Notes: a model not told the origin generated them from the sequence alone. 64,000 bases of DNA from CAZUMW01 sp964621615 (GCA_964621615.1 CAZUMW010000012.1:1-64000), one strand, 5' to 3'; shown: positions 37,634 through 46,244, counted from the stretch's first letter. Translations and numbers: made by a program.

Positions 37634-38121
37634 ACAGCAAAATTGTGCCTCGTGCTGACATTGCCGACAGGGCGGCACGGCTCAAGGCTGATGGTAAACG
37701 TGTGGTGTTTACCAACGGGTGCTTTGACCTGCTGCATGCAGGCCACGTGCACCTTCTGCAGGATGCGCGCGGGCAGGGAGATGTGCTGATTGTGGGGCTG
37801 AACAGCGATGCATCGGTTCGCATTATCAAGGGGCCGCAGCGCCCGGTTGTCCCGCAGGGGGAGCGTGCCCAGGTGCTTGCATCACTTGAATCGGTGGATT
37901 GTGTGGTGCTGTTTGATGAGCCGGACCCGGGGCCGCTTATCGATACGATCATCCCCCAGGTGCTGGTTAAGGGGGGGGACTGGGCAAAAGATCATATTGT
38001 GGGTGCCGGAACCGTTGAGCGCAACGGCGGAACCGTCCTGTCTCTGCCGCTTGTCGGCGGCTGCTCAACAACCGACATTATCAGTACCGTGCTTAAAAAG
38101 TGTACGCCCACGTCCTCGTAA
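37612..38121 (+). CDS. rfaE2: D-glycero-beta-D-manno-heptose 1-phosphate adenylyltransferase
   Basis: This 169-residue nucleotidyltransferase has the cytidylyltransferase motifs VVFTNGCFDLLHAGHVHLL (HxGH), DVLIVGLNSD, RAQVLASLESVD and the C-terminal GCSTTDIIS. This equals the C-terminal domain of HldE as a separate protein, which makes ADP-heptose from heptose 1-phosphate and ATP for the LPS inner core. The first step kinase (HldA or its like) is not in the window. The ATG at 37612 lies within the end of pilB, preceded by GAGGAGG, so translation is coupled. The pairing with pilB suggests shared expression rather than shared function. It supports a diderm envelope. Confidence 0.87.
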   Translation: MHQPRDLNSKIVPRADIADRAARLKADGKRVVFTNGCFDLLHAGHVHLLQDARGQGDVLIVGLNSDASVRIIKGPQRPVVPQGERAQVLASLESVDCVVLFDEPDPGPLIDTIIPQVLVKGGDWAKDHIVGAGTVERNGGTVLSLPLVGGCSTTDIISTVLKKCTPTSS

Positions 38122-38804
38122 GTTACACCCCCCGTGTGCCTGTTATTGTCATGCCGGGATTTGTACGGTGATCCCTGTACAATGTGCTTACATTTTGAAC
38201 GGATCACTAGGACAAGAGGCCGTGTTATAATAGCTTTTTAACCACCCTTACATACCACACCACAAATTTTCCGCACAGGTTATCCCGATCAAAATCGCGT
38301 TCCGAATCGACAAAAAAATATCATTACGGTACCGCTTTCCAGGCCGGGTGATGACATTGGGTTATCAGACTGATTTTTCTTGTTAATTTTCGGTTAAGCC
38401 GGAAACCGAAAAAAAGCACCGTTCCCAGCAATGGTAACCGGTTGAAAATACTTGTAAAACAGAACTGTAAGGATAATATGTTGTGTATTATGTGTAAAAA
38501 TTATAAAAAAATAAAAATCATGGCCTCTATAAATCGAAAATGTGGGGTATGATTTTCCAGCCATGGAAAAGCCCGTTTTGTTATCATATTGTTCTGGGGT
38601 GAGAGCTGTTAACCTATTGATTACATTCAGTTTTTTATTTCCTTCCTGCAGGGGAGGGCATGATGTTCTGGTCAATAATTAGTTTGTGCAAAATATTAAT
38701 TTTTTCAACTATTGAAATATTTTCTTGACATCCCTATATATAGTATTCTATAAATTTTGACTATACTAAATAAGACAACATATACAGCAAAAGGGGGTCA
38801 TGCC
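38122..38804. other. Long intergenic region before nrdD
   Basis: This 683-base gap has no convincing gene. A TATAAT lies at 38226-38231 without a matching -35 at normal spacing. The middle part (about 38240-38700) is A+T-rich and unremarkable. A minus-strand open frame at 38394-38675 looks like chance. The last 80 bases carry the nrdD promoter and the NrdR-like site. Confidence 0.5.
38725..38754 (+). promoter_or_regulatory. nrdD promoter with NrdR-like box
   Basis: TTGACA (38725-38730) is followed 18 bases later by TATAAA (38749-38754). Between them lies CTATATATAG (38734-38743), a perfect match to the core of the NrdR box (CwAtATaTwG). A poorer match, CTATACTAAA, lies at 38761-38770, about 27 bases centre to centre, not the usual 31-32. 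NrdR bound there would block RNA polymerase, giving dATP-dependent repression. Confidence 0.6.
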
Positions 38805-40922
38805 ATGGGGTCATCAGCAGAGGTACGCGCACGGGAGAAGTTGCAAAAATTGCACCAGGAAACCACTGATCTGGCTCTTTTTGTCCGGACTTCGAGCGAA
38901 GACCTGCGCGGCTGGGACCGCCGGAAAATAATAGATGCGCTGCTGAAAGAAACCGAGCTTGACCCTGAAACCGCGGCTGAAATCAGCCGTGAGGTTGAAA
39001 AAGTAATAATAGACTCAAAAATCACATGTATAACTGCGCCGCTTATCCGTGAGCTGGTCGACACCAAGCTGATCGAGCGCGGCCTTGAAGAGGCCCGGAA
39101 GCGCCACACCCGCCTCGGTGTGCCGATGTATGATGTCGACCAGCTGATCATGCATCCCAACAAGGAAAATGCAAATGTGCCCCATGGCCCTGAGGCGACC
39201 AACCTGACCCTTGCCGAGGGAATAAAAAAAGAATACGCCCTGCTTAAGGTATTTACGCCGGAGGTCGGCGATTCCCATATGCGCGGCGATATTCACCTGC
39301 ACGACCTTGGATTTGTGGACCGCCCGTACTGCTCGGGCCAGTCGCTTGAATATATCAAAAAGTTCGGCCTGAGCCTCCCCAACTCGCTGTCAAACGCCAA
39401 ACCGGCGAAACAGCCGGAAGTGCTTCTTGCCCATATGGTTAAATTCGCGGCTGCGCTGCAGAGTCATTTTGCCGGTGCAATCGGCTGGGATGCGGTGAAT
39501 CTGTTCTTTGCCCCCTATCTTGAAGGAAGGTCGGACCGCGAGGTGAAACAGCTTGCCCAGATGATGGTATATGAGTTTTCCCAGCAGGCGGTTGCCCGGG
39601 GGGGGCAGGCTATTTTTACCGACATCAACCTTTACTGGGAGGTGCCCAAACATTTTGAGGATGTTCCTGCTGTCGGTCCCGGCGGTGAGTATACGGGAAA
39701 AACATACAGCCAATATGAAAAGGAGGCGCAGCGTTTTGTGTGGGCCCTCTTTGATGTGTACCGGGAAGGCGACGGTATGGGGCGCCCCTTCTTTTTCCCC
39801 AAGCCCCTGGTGCACATTACCGAAAAGTTTTTTCAGACCGAGGGGCATCAGGATTTTCTCAACCACATATGCGATGTGGCCAGCAAAATGGGAACCACCT
39901 ATTTTGTGTTCGACCGGGGCGAAACGGCAAAGATTTCGGAGTGCTGCCGGCTGAGCTTCAAGCTCAATGAAAGCGATTTCGATGATGCCAAGCACCCCTG
40001 GAAAATGCGCTTCTGCGCGCTGCAGAATGTCACGGTTAACCTGCCCCGGCTTGGATATAAAAGCAGAGGGGATGAGGCAGCGTTGTTCAGGGAGCTCAAC
40101 ACCCTGATGGAAACAGCCGTAAAGGCCCACCAGCAGAAGAAAAAATTCATCGAGCACCTGCTTTCTCTCGGGGAAACCGGGCCGCTGGCGCTGCTGACCA
40201 TGAGCACGGACGGAACCCCCTATCTGCGTATGCACCGGGCGTCCTATCTGGTCGGGATGGTCGGCCTCAATGAGCTGGTAAAGATCCATACCGGAGAGGA
40301 GCTTAACGAGTCCCGGAAGGCGATGAAGTTCGGCCTGAAGGTTATTTCACATATGAACCTGCTGTGCAACCGCTACAGCGAAGAGCTCGGCATGCACTTT
40401 GTTCTCGAGCAGACCCCCGCCGAGAGCACTGCATACCGGTTTGCAAAGCTTGATGTGCGCGACTTCCCGGAGCAGGCCAAAAAATATGTCAGGGGCAACA
40501 TTCCGTTCGGGGAAATTTACTACACCAACTCAACATGCCTGCCGGTATCCTCACGGGACAACCCCATCGAGCGGGTTCGGGTCGAGGGGCTGTTTCATCC
40601 CATTATTGAGGCCGGCGCCATTACCCACGTATGGCTTGGAGAGTCAAAGCCCGACAGGGCGTCGCTTGCTAATTTTGTCATAAAGGTGTTCAAGGAAACC
40701 GAAAACGATCAGATCGCATTTTCCCCGGAGTTTACCAATTGCCTGCAGTGCAACAAAACAGTGCGGGGGCTGCATGAGTCATGTCCATTGTGCGGATCCA
40801 CCGAGGTCGACGGCATAACCCGCATTACGGGCTACTTTACGAAAATTTCAAGCTGGAACAAAGGCAAAATCGGCGAGCTTAAAGACCGCAGAAAAGACAA
40901 AGCGTTTTTTGAAAAAAGATAG
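38805..40922 (+). CDS. nrdD: Anaerobic (class III) ribonucleoside-triphosphate reductase
   Basis: This 705-residue enzyme reduces ribonucleotides to deoxyribonucleotides by a glycyl radical without oxygen. The N-terminal 120 residues form an ATP-cone-like regulatory domain (RTSSEDLRGWDRRKIIDAL, ITAPLIRELVDTKLIERG). Key C-terminal sites are the zinc cysteines CLQCNKT and CPLCGS, and the glycyl radical loop RITGYF with G676. The Cys of TNSTCLPVSS is a candidate active-site cysteine. I chose the ATG at 38805 because AGGGGGT lies about ten bases upstream; an earlier TTG at 38757 would overlap the -10 element. The gene leads nrdD-glutaredoxin-nrdG. It is probably repressed by NrdR. It indicates anaerobic growth. 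Confidence 0.93.
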   Translation: MGSSAEVRAREKLQKLHQETTDLALFVRTSSEDLRGWDRRKIIDALLKETELDPETAAEISREVEKVIIDSKITCITAPLIRELVDTKLIERGLEEARKRHTRLGVPMYDVDQLIMHPNKENANVPHGPEATNLTLAEGIKKEYALLKVFTPEVGDSHMRGDIHLHDLGFVDRPYCSGQSLEYIKKFGLSLPNSLSNAKPAKQPEVLLAHMVKFAAALQSHFAGAIGWDAVNLFFAPYLEGRSDREVKQLAQMMVYEFSQQAVARGGQAIFTDINLYWEVPKHFEDVPAVGPGGEYTGKTYSQYEKEAQRFVWALFDVYREGDGMGRPFFFPKPLVHITEKFFQTEGHQDFLNHICDVASKMGTTYFVFDRGETAKISECCRLSFKLNESDFDDAKHPWKMRFCALQNVTVNLPRLGYKSRGDEAALFRELNTLMETAVKAHQQKKKFIEHLLSLGETGPLALLTMSTDGTPYLRMHRASYLVGMVGLNELVKIHTGEELNESRKAMKFGLKVISHMNLLCNRYSEELGMHFVLEQTPAESTAYRFAKLDVRDFPEQAKKYVRGNIPFGEIYYTNSTCLPVSSRDNPIERVRVEGLFHPIIEAGAITHVWLGESKPDRASLANFVIKVFKETENDQIAFSPEFTNCLQCNKTVRGLHESCPLCGSTEVDGITRITGYFTKISSWNKGKIGELKDRRKDKAFFEKR

Positions 40923-40933
40923 AGGGCAGGACA

Positions 40934-41209
40934 ATGGGAACAATAAAGCTTTTCGTGCAGCAGCAGTGCTCGCGCTGCCCGCAGGCCAAGCAGATCGGCA
41001 GCGAGCTTAAGCAGCAGGGCTTTCAGGTTGAGGAGTTCGATGTGGAGACCCCGGACGGAATGGCAGAGGCATCCTTTTACAGCATTAAGGCCACGCCCGC
41101 GTTCATTATTGAGGATGAGCAGGAAAACACCATAGCTGATTTCAGGGGCCAGATGCCTACGGTGGAACAGATAAAAGAGCTTATGGGCACCGGCGCCAGC
41201 ATTCACTGA
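40934..41209 (+). CDS. Glutaredoxin/NrdH-like redoxin
   Basis: This 91-residue thioredoxin-fold protein has an N-terminal strand and CSRCP active site (C13, C16), and a cis-proline motif ATPAF. It lies 11 bases after nrdD, with an AGGGCAGG site upstream. It is likely the electron donor that keeps the anaerobic reductase's cysteines or its partners reduced, although class III enzymes of the NrdD1 type use formate and others use a redoxin. The NrdD with this neighbour may be of the redoxin-dependent type; that is inference. Confidence 0.82.
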   Translation: MGTIKLFVQQQCSRCPQAKQIGSELKQQGFQVEEFDVETPDGMAEASFYSIKATPAFIIEDEQENTIADFRGQMPTVEQIKELMGTGASIH

Positions 41210-41322
41210 GCGCACGCGGGGCCGGGCGCGCAATCCGGTTCGGATGCGCGATGCTGTCCGGTCAGCGTGCGGCAACTTCCATAATGTCGCCACTGCTGCT
41301 TGTGCAGCGAAGAGAGAACGCC

Positions 41323-42042
41323 ATGAACACCCTGAGCAATGTTTCCATAAAAGGCTTCATCGAGACGTCGTTTGTTGACTGGCCGGGCAAAATCTGTTCG
41401 GTTATTTTTTTCCCCCGCTGCAACTTCAGGTGCCGGTATTGTCACAATGCGGATTTGATTTTGCGGCCTGAAACGTTTGAGGATATTGAGCCGGCTTCTA
41501 TCGGTGACCGCCTGCGGTCGCTGCGCGGCTGGATAGACGGTGTGTGCGTGACCGGCGGAGAGCCCACGCTGCATAGCTGCCTGCCGGACGTGCTTTCCGC
41601 AATAAAGCGCTCCGGCGTTCAGGCCAAGCTTGATACAAACGGGAGCAATCCCGACATACTGGCTGATTTGATAAAGCAGGGGCTTGTTGACTATGTTGCC
41701 ATGGATGTCAAGTCATCGCTTGATGAAAACAGCTACTGCAAAATTATCCAGACCCCCAATATGCTGGAGTCTGTAAAAAAAAGCGTATCCATTCTGCTGT
41801 CGGGCAGCGTTGAGTACGAGTTCCGGGTGACGGTTGTCCCGCAATACCACGGGCCCGAAGATATATACGCGCTTGCCCGGGAGCTTAACGGTGCCGCGAG
41901 GCTGCGCGTGCAGAACTTCTCTCCGTCTGAACACGTTCTTGACCCCGCGCTTCAGACCCTTTCCGGCTACACGGAAGAGGATATTGAGCTGATTCAAAGA
42001 AGAGTTGATATGCTCGTTGCCGAAAGCCGGCAGGTGCACTGA
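41323..42042 (+). CDS. nrdG: Anaerobic ribonucleotide reductase activating protein
   Basis: This 239-residue radical-SAM protein has CNFRCRYCHN (the CxxxCxxC [4Fe-4S] motif), GGEPTLH, DTNGSNPD and YVAMDVKSS motifs. It cleaves S-adenosylmethionine to make the glycyl radical of NrdD. The ATG at 41323 has an AGAGAG site; an in-frame upstream ATG at 41251 lacks one. It belongs to the longer NrdG subgroup, whose N-terminus reads IKGFIETSFVDWPGKICSVIFF, common in anaerobes. It lies 113 bases after the redoxin in the same direction, likely one operon. Confidence 0.92.
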   Translation: MNTLSNVSIKGFIETSFVDWPGKICSVIFFPRCNFRCRYCHNADLILRPETFEDIEPASIGDRLRSLRGWIDGVCVTGGEPTLHSCLPDVLSAIKRSGVQAKLDTNGSNPDILADLIKQGLVDYVAMDVKSSLDENSYCKIIQTPNMLESVKKSVSILLSGSVEYEFRVTVVPQYHGPEDIYALARELNGAARLRVQNFSPSEHVLDPALQTLSGYTEEDIELIQRRVDMLVAESRQVH

Positions 42043-42169
42043 GCGCATGCCGGACGGCCGGGCACCCTTCCGCGGCTGCGAGGTTCCTCCCCTTTTTTCA
42101 GGCTTTATTTTCAATAGCAAATATGATAGGCTTTTATATTACTGTTGTGAGTATCTCAAGCAGGGTATA

Positions 42170-42658
42170 GTGCCTGTGGCCGCACAGACCGATCAGTGGT
42201 GGATGCAGCGTGCTTTGGAGGAAGCCGCCAGGGCTGCTGCCTGTAATGAAGTGCCGGTAGGAGCGGTTATTGTTGAGCAGGACCGCCTTATAGCCTGCGG
42301 ACACAACAGCTCTATATCACTGTGTGACCCGACTGCGCATGCTGAAATTATAGCACTTCGCCGTGCGGGTGCCGAAAAGGGAAACTACCGCCTGCCCGGC
42401 ACGGTGGTGTATGTAACGGTTGAGCCGTGTATTATGTGTATGGGCGCTTTGGTGCACGCGCGCATTGCACGGCTTGTGTACGGCGCCCCGGACGCGAAAG
42501 CGGGAGCTGCCGGTTCGGCCTTTGATACGTCGCTGTACAGGGGGCTGAATCATCGGTTTCCGGTTACCTCCGGTATTATGGAAGATGAGTGCCGGCTGAT
42601 TTTGCAGCAGTTTTTTCAGGGCAGGCGTTTGCAGCGGAGAGATGACCGAGCTGGCTGA
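42170..42658 (+). CDS. tadA: tRNA-specific adenosine deaminase
   Basis: This 162-residue zinc deaminase converts A34 of tRNA-Arg(ACG) to inosine. Motifs are HAE (H57, E59) and PCIMC (C87, C90), with the flanking MGALVHARI and YGAPDAKAGA typical of TadA. The GTG at 42170, behind AGGGTATA, gives the standard length; the open frame extends upstream but without a family match, and a GTG at 42176 is also possible. The 3' end overlaps the tRNA-Ser gene by 23 bases, so its last eight codons are tRNA sequence (RRDDRAG end). Confidence 0.9.
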   Translation: MPVAAQTDQWWMQRALEEAARAAACNEVPVGAVIVEQDRLIACGHNSSISLCDPTAHAEIIALRRAGAEKGNYRLPGTVVYVTVEPCIMCMGALVHARIARLVYGAPDAKAGAAGSAFDTSLYRGLNHRFPVTSGIMEDECRLILQQFFQGRRLQRRDDRAG

Positions 42659-42728
42659 AGGTGCACGACTGGAAATCGTGTGTCCCGTTTACGCGGGACC
42701 GAGGGTTCGAATCCCTCTCTCTCCGCCA
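42636..42728 (+). tRNA. tRNA-Ser(GGA)
   Basis: The acceptor GGAGAGA (42636-42642) pairs with TCTCTCC (42718-42724), and CCA is encoded (42726-42728) after discriminator G. The anticodon loop reads CTGGAAA with anticodon GGA at 42671-42673. A long variable arm (GTCCCG/CGGGAC) marks it as class II. The T arm is GAGGG-TTCGAAT-CCCTC. Its 5' part overlaps the end of tadA. Confidence 0.95.
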
Positions 42729-42826
42729 CATCCAGGGCACGGATTGAGAAGAAGTCTTGTATGCAGCAGGTTCGGTTTCGGTGCACATGATGTTCGGTCA
42801 GCCGGCATGTTCGCTCAGAAACATTT

Positions 42827-42922
42827 GAGCCGGATCCCGGACAACGAATGAGTTGTGAACCCCGCCAGGTCCGGAAGGAAGCAACGGTAGCAGCAAGTTC
42901 GTGTGTTCGGGTAATCCGGCTC
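42827..42922 (+). ncRNA. ffs: Bacterial small SRP RNA (4.5S)
   Basis: A terminal stem is formed by GAGCCGGAT (42827-42835) and ATCCGGCTC (42914-42922). The loop domain contains the invariant CCAGGTCCGGAAGGAAGCA core and the AGCAGCA side. It binds Ffh in the signal recognition particle. TTAATTTTT follows as a release tract. It lies between tRNA-Ser and dnaX, a common arrangement in related bacteria. Confidence 0.95.
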
Positions 42923-42949
42923 GTTAATTTTTCACAGCGCTGAAGTGAT

Positions 42950-44584
42950 ATGTCCTACAAAGTCATTGCCCGCAAGTGCAGGCCCCAGACCTTTGATGAG
43001 GTTGTCGGCCAGGGCCATGTAACCCGGACGCTTAAAAATGCGATCCGGCTGGGGCGCATTGCCCATTCGTATTTGTTTACCGGGGAGCGGGGTGTCGGCA
43101 AGACGTCGGTTGCCCGCATTCTGGCCAAAGCGCTCAATTGTGCTGAGGGCCCCGCCGAGGTGCCGTGCGGCGCCTGCCCATCCTGCAGCGAGATATCTGC
43201 AGGCACGTCTCTTGATCTGCACGAAATAGACGGCGCATCCAACAACAGCGTCGAAGATATACGCACGCTGCGCGAAAATGTTAAATACCGGCCGACCCGC
43301 GACAGATACAAAATATATATCATCGATGAGGTGCACATGCTGACCGGCTCGGCGTTTAACGCTCTTCTCAAAACGCTTGAGGAGCCGCCCCCGCATGTGA
43401 TTTTCATATTCGCCACGACAGAGCCGCGTAAGCTTCCGGAAACCATTGTGTCCCGCTGCCTGCGGTTTGATTTTCACCGCATTCCCGCTGCCGACATCGC
43501 CCGGCACCTTGAAGCGATCGCCGCCCGTGAGCATGTGTCGGCGAGCGCGCGCTCTCTCGAGCTGATTGCAGCAGAAGCCGACGGCAGCATGCGGGACGGG
43601 CAGACGATACTTGAGCGCGCCATTTCATGGTGCGGCGGCACTGTTTCTGATGACGACGTTGAGGCGCTGCTGGGCCATATAGACCGCGGTCAGATATTCC
43701 GGGTGCTTGCAGGAATAGCAGATAAAGATGCTCAGGAATGCATGCAGGCGGTCGCCGAGCTTTACGGGTCGGGAGTCGATCTGTGCCGGTTTTACTACAG
43801 CCTTCTGGAGCAGGCCAGAAATATGCTTATGGTTCAGTCGCTTTCAGAAGACAGCGCCCCGCGGGTTCTGTCCGGGACCGGGGAGGATGCCGCGCAGCTC
43901 AAAGAGCTTGCAGGAAGGGTTTCGCGTGATGATCTGCTTGGCTGCGTGAGAATGCTTCTGTCGGCGGAGGCGGATATCATCAGATCCGCGCAGCCGAAAA
44001 TCGCTCTTGAATTGTGCCTGCTCGAAATTATCTATATGCAAAAGGCGCTGCCGGTGGATGACGTGCTTGCCCGGATAGACAGCATACACAAGCGCCTGCC
44101 GGGAAACCTGTCTGCCGCAGCACCCTCCCGGACACAGGATGTATCCGAAGGGAGCGCTCCTGCCGCTGCGCCGGCAGCAGCAAAAAAATCACCGCCGCCG
44201 GGAGGTTCAGACGATGTCGGCCGTCGGCTTTTTGAGCTGCTTCGCAAGCGCCACCCTCCCACTGCGGCAAAGCTCAGCGATGTTTCGGTATCAGAGGAGA
44301 ACGGCTGCACAAAAGTGATATGGTATGCAACCTCATTTTTTGCCGAGCAGCTTAAGGAGCCCGAAACCCTGCAAAAGCTGCAGAGGGTCAGCCGGGAGGT
44401 TGTGCAGCACAGCGCAGATATAGCCGTAGAAGCGCTGAGCGAAAAAAAAAACGATGAAAAAAAAAGTGAAAGGCGCCCCCGTCAGGACAAAGGTTATGAG
44501 CACAGCGCCCTGCACAACCCTCTTATACAAAAGGTAGTGGAAACATTTGAAGGGCAGATTGTCAGAATAACCCCGTATCACTGA
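42950..44584 (+). CDS. dnaX: DNA polymerase III subunit gamma/tau
   Basis: This 544-residue clamp-loader ATPase has Walker A GERGVGKTS (about 45-53), a zinc site (C64, C73, C76, C79), DEVH (Walker B) and the sensor region ATTEPRKLPETIVSRC. The collar domain and a charged tail follow. Codons 498-507 contain ten As (44442-44451) and nine As (44457-44465). A -1 slip at either run reaches a TGA within two codons, giving a product of about 502-506 residues, reminiscent of gamma formation in E. coli and Thermus. The ATG at 42950 has a modest GAAGTG upstream. It follows the SRP RNA gene by 27 bases and leads dnaX-ybaB-recR. Confidence 0.94.
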   Translation: MSYKVIARKCRPQTFDEVVGQGHVTRTLKNAIRLGRIAHSYLFTGERGVGKTSVARILAKALNCAEGPAEVPCGACPSCSEISAGTSLDLHEIDGASNNSVEDIRTLRENVKYRPTRDRYKIYIIDEVHMLTGSAFNALLKTLEEPPPHVIFIFATTEPRKLPETIVSRCLRFDFHRIPAADIARHLEAIAAREHVSASARSLELIAAEADGSMRDGQTILERAISWCGGTVSDDDVEALLGHIDRGQIFRVLAGIADKDAQECMQAVAELYGSGVDLCRFYYSLLEQARNMLMVQSLSEDSAPRVLSGTGEDAAQLKELAGRVSRDDLLGCVRMLLSAEADIIRSAQPKIALELCLLEIIYMQKALPVDDVLARIDSIHKRLPGNLSAAAPSRTQDVSEGSAPAAAPAAAKKSPPPGGSDDVGRRLFELLRKRHPPTAAKLSDVSVSEENGCTKVIWYATSFFAEQLKEPETLQKLQRVSREVVQHSADIAVEALSEKKNDEKKSERRPRQDKGYEHSALHNPLIQKVVETFEGQIVRITPYH

Positions 44585-44658
44585 TATGGCGGGGTTATTC
44601 GAATTCCGAAGCGGGGTCGGACATATGATACCCTGATTTCAGCACAGGAGAGCGGCCG

Positions 44659-44970
44659 ATGGACCTTAGCAGCATGATGAAGCAGGCCAAAAAAGTTCAG
44701 GAGCAGATCGCCACGATACAGGAGTCTCTGGGAGACAAAACCGTAGAGGGCTCGTCAGGGGCCGGTATGGTTACGGTGACGGCAAACGGCAAACAGGAAA
44801 TTCTGACGGTGCGCATCGCACCTGATGCGGTTGACCCCGAGGATATATCGATGCTCGAGGATCTGATTGTGTCGGCGGTCAATAAAGCGCTGGAGTCGTC
44901 AAAAAGTCTTATGCAGGAAGAAATCGGCAAAATAACCGGGGGGCTTCGCATCCCCGGTATAAACGCCTGA
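44659..44970 (+). CDS. ybaB: YbaB/EbfC family nucleoid-associated protein
   Basis: This 103-residue protein begins MDLSSMMKQAKKVQEQIATI, the family's dimerising helix, and then has beta-strands (MVTVTANGKQEILTVRI) and a C-terminal helix ALESSKSLMQEEIGKITGGL. The family binds DNA without clear sequence preference. It lies between dnaX and recR, as in very many bacteria. A GGAG site precedes the ATG. recR starts nine bases after its stop. Confidence 0.93.
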   Translation: MDLSSMMKQAKKVQEQIATIQESLGDKTVEGSSGAGMVTVTANGKQEILTVRIAPDAVDPEDISMLEDLIVSAVNKALESSKSLMQEEIGKITGGLRIPGINA

Positions 44971-44979
44971 GAGCCATCC

Positions 44980-45579
44980 ATGAGCGCGCAGTCCCCCATA
45001 CAGAATCTTATCAGCTGCCTGTCGCGGCTGCCGGGAATCGGAGAGAAAACGGCAACCCGACTCGCGCTGCATATTGTAAACTGTTCACGCGAAACAGCCA
45101 TGGAGCTGGCACAGAGCATCAGGGATGCGCGTGAAAAAATAGCTCTGTGCTCTATATGCTTTAACTATACCGATCGGGACACCTGCTCGATCTGCAGCAG
45201 CTCAGGCAGGGATCCGTCAACCATCTGTGTTGTGGAAACCCCCGGAGACCTTATGGCTATTGAGCGAAGCAGCGGATATTCGGGAAGATATCACGTGCTT
45301 CATGGCGTCATTTCCCCTATCGACGGTATCGGTCCCGATCAGCTGCGCATAAAAGAGCTGATTCAGCGGGCTTCGGATCCGGGGGTCCATGAGGTTGTTC
45401 TGGCAACAAATCCGACTATGAGCGGAAATGCAACTGCAGCCTATATTGCCGAGCAGCTGAAGTCTGCGGGTGTAAAAATTACGCAGCTTGCGCAGGGCAT
45501 ACCCGCCGGGGGGGATCTGGAATATGCTGATCAGCAGACGCTGAAAAGCGCTTTTACCGGTCGACGGGATGTCGTGTAG
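44980..45579 (+). CDS. recR: Recombination mediator RecR
   Basis: This 199-residue protein has a helix-hairpin-helix at the N-terminus (LPGIGEKTATRLALHI), a C4 zinc finger (CSICFNYTDRDTCSIC), a Toprim domain (ICVVETPGDLMAIERS) and the C-terminal Walker-like loop (LAQGIPAGGDLEYAD). With RecO and RecF it loads RecA onto gapped DNA. The length and order are normal. It is the last gene of dnaX-ybaB-recR; no clear terminator follows. Confidence 0.95.
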   Translation: MSAQSPIQNLISCLSRLPGIGEKTATRLALHIVNCSRETAMELAQSIRDAREKIALCSICFNYTDRDTCSICSSSGRDPSTICVVETPGDLMAIERSSGYSGRYHVLHGVISPIDGIGPDQLRIKELIQRASDPGVHEVVLATNPTMSGNATAAYIAEQLKSAGVKITQLAQGIPAGGDLEYADQQTLKSAFTGRRDVV

Positions 45580-45779
45580 CCCTGTGTAATAATAAAGGGC
45601 AAACCCCGGCGCTGAGGCTGTCCCGATAGCAACGGTGTTATCTGGAATCCGGATCCCTGTCAGGATCGTTCGAGTGGTATAGAGAATTTATCTAAAAGCG
45701 GGGGCGGTTATTATACCCGGCTGCCCAGAATGAATAGCGTTGTGATAAAAAAAGTAATTACGGTCATTGCCTGGCTCCG

Positions 45780-45917
45780 GAGGCTGTGTCGTAATGCAAA
45801 TTGAGGGCTGAAAGCTGAATATTTCGGAAAGATCGAACCCCTCAAAATCAAAAATAATTGATTGTAGACCAAATGTGAAAGCCTCTTTTTTTTCACAATC
45901 AATTGCGACACAGCCTC
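45780..45917. mobile_element. MITE-like element with target duplication
   Basis: The ends are 12-bp perfect inverted repeats, GAGGCTGTGTCG at 45780-45791 and its complement at 45906-45917; they extend to 16 bp with one mismatch. The four bases TCCG lie directly before (45776-45779) and directly after (45918-45921), as expected for a 4-bp target-site duplication. The 138-bp interior has no gene. This is a small non-autonomous transposon; its parent transposase is not in the window and its family is not assigned. Confidence 0.6.
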
Positions 45918-45968
45918 TCCGTACGGGCAATCCAGTATTTTTGAGCGGAAAAAGCTGTACAATCCTGC

Positions 45969-45992
45969 ATACCCCCGGCTTCTCCGGGGTAT
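45969..45992. repeat. TACCCC...GGGGTA repeat-like hairpin, second copy
   Basis: ATACCCCCGG (45969-45978) pairs with CCGGGGTAT (45984-45992), with one bulged C. It shares its outer bases with the hairpin at 35670-35697. It is probably a repetitive extragenic palindrome. Confidence 0.45.
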
Positions 45993-46244
45993 GACGAAAG
46001 AAAAAAGCCTGAATCGGGATCGCTATCGAAATCGAGACATAACCGGCTACCCGGTCAAGCCTTCCGGTATATTCCCGGGTCATACAGCCGCAGGCGGGCT
46101 GACCCGAAAAAAATGGTCAGCATGTTTCTTTTCTCTATAAATCGTGCTTTTTTTTCTGTTTTGTGTATAAACGGGATTTTTTTCTGTTGTGTCCTTGTCT
46201 ATACGGATTGCCGGAATTATTCTAACCGCTGAGCGCCAAGGGCT

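Noticed and set aside
38394..38675. A 93-residue minus-strand open frame before nrdD
   Set aside because: It is in A+T-rich intergenic sequence, with no ribosome site and no recognisable domain.
39390..40289. A 299-residue minus-strand open frame inside nrdD
   Set aside because: nrdD is intact and highly conserved on the other strand.
45688..46083. A 131-residue minus-strand open frame between recR and por
   Set aside because: It runs through the MITE and the hairpin repeat, so it is most likely accidental.
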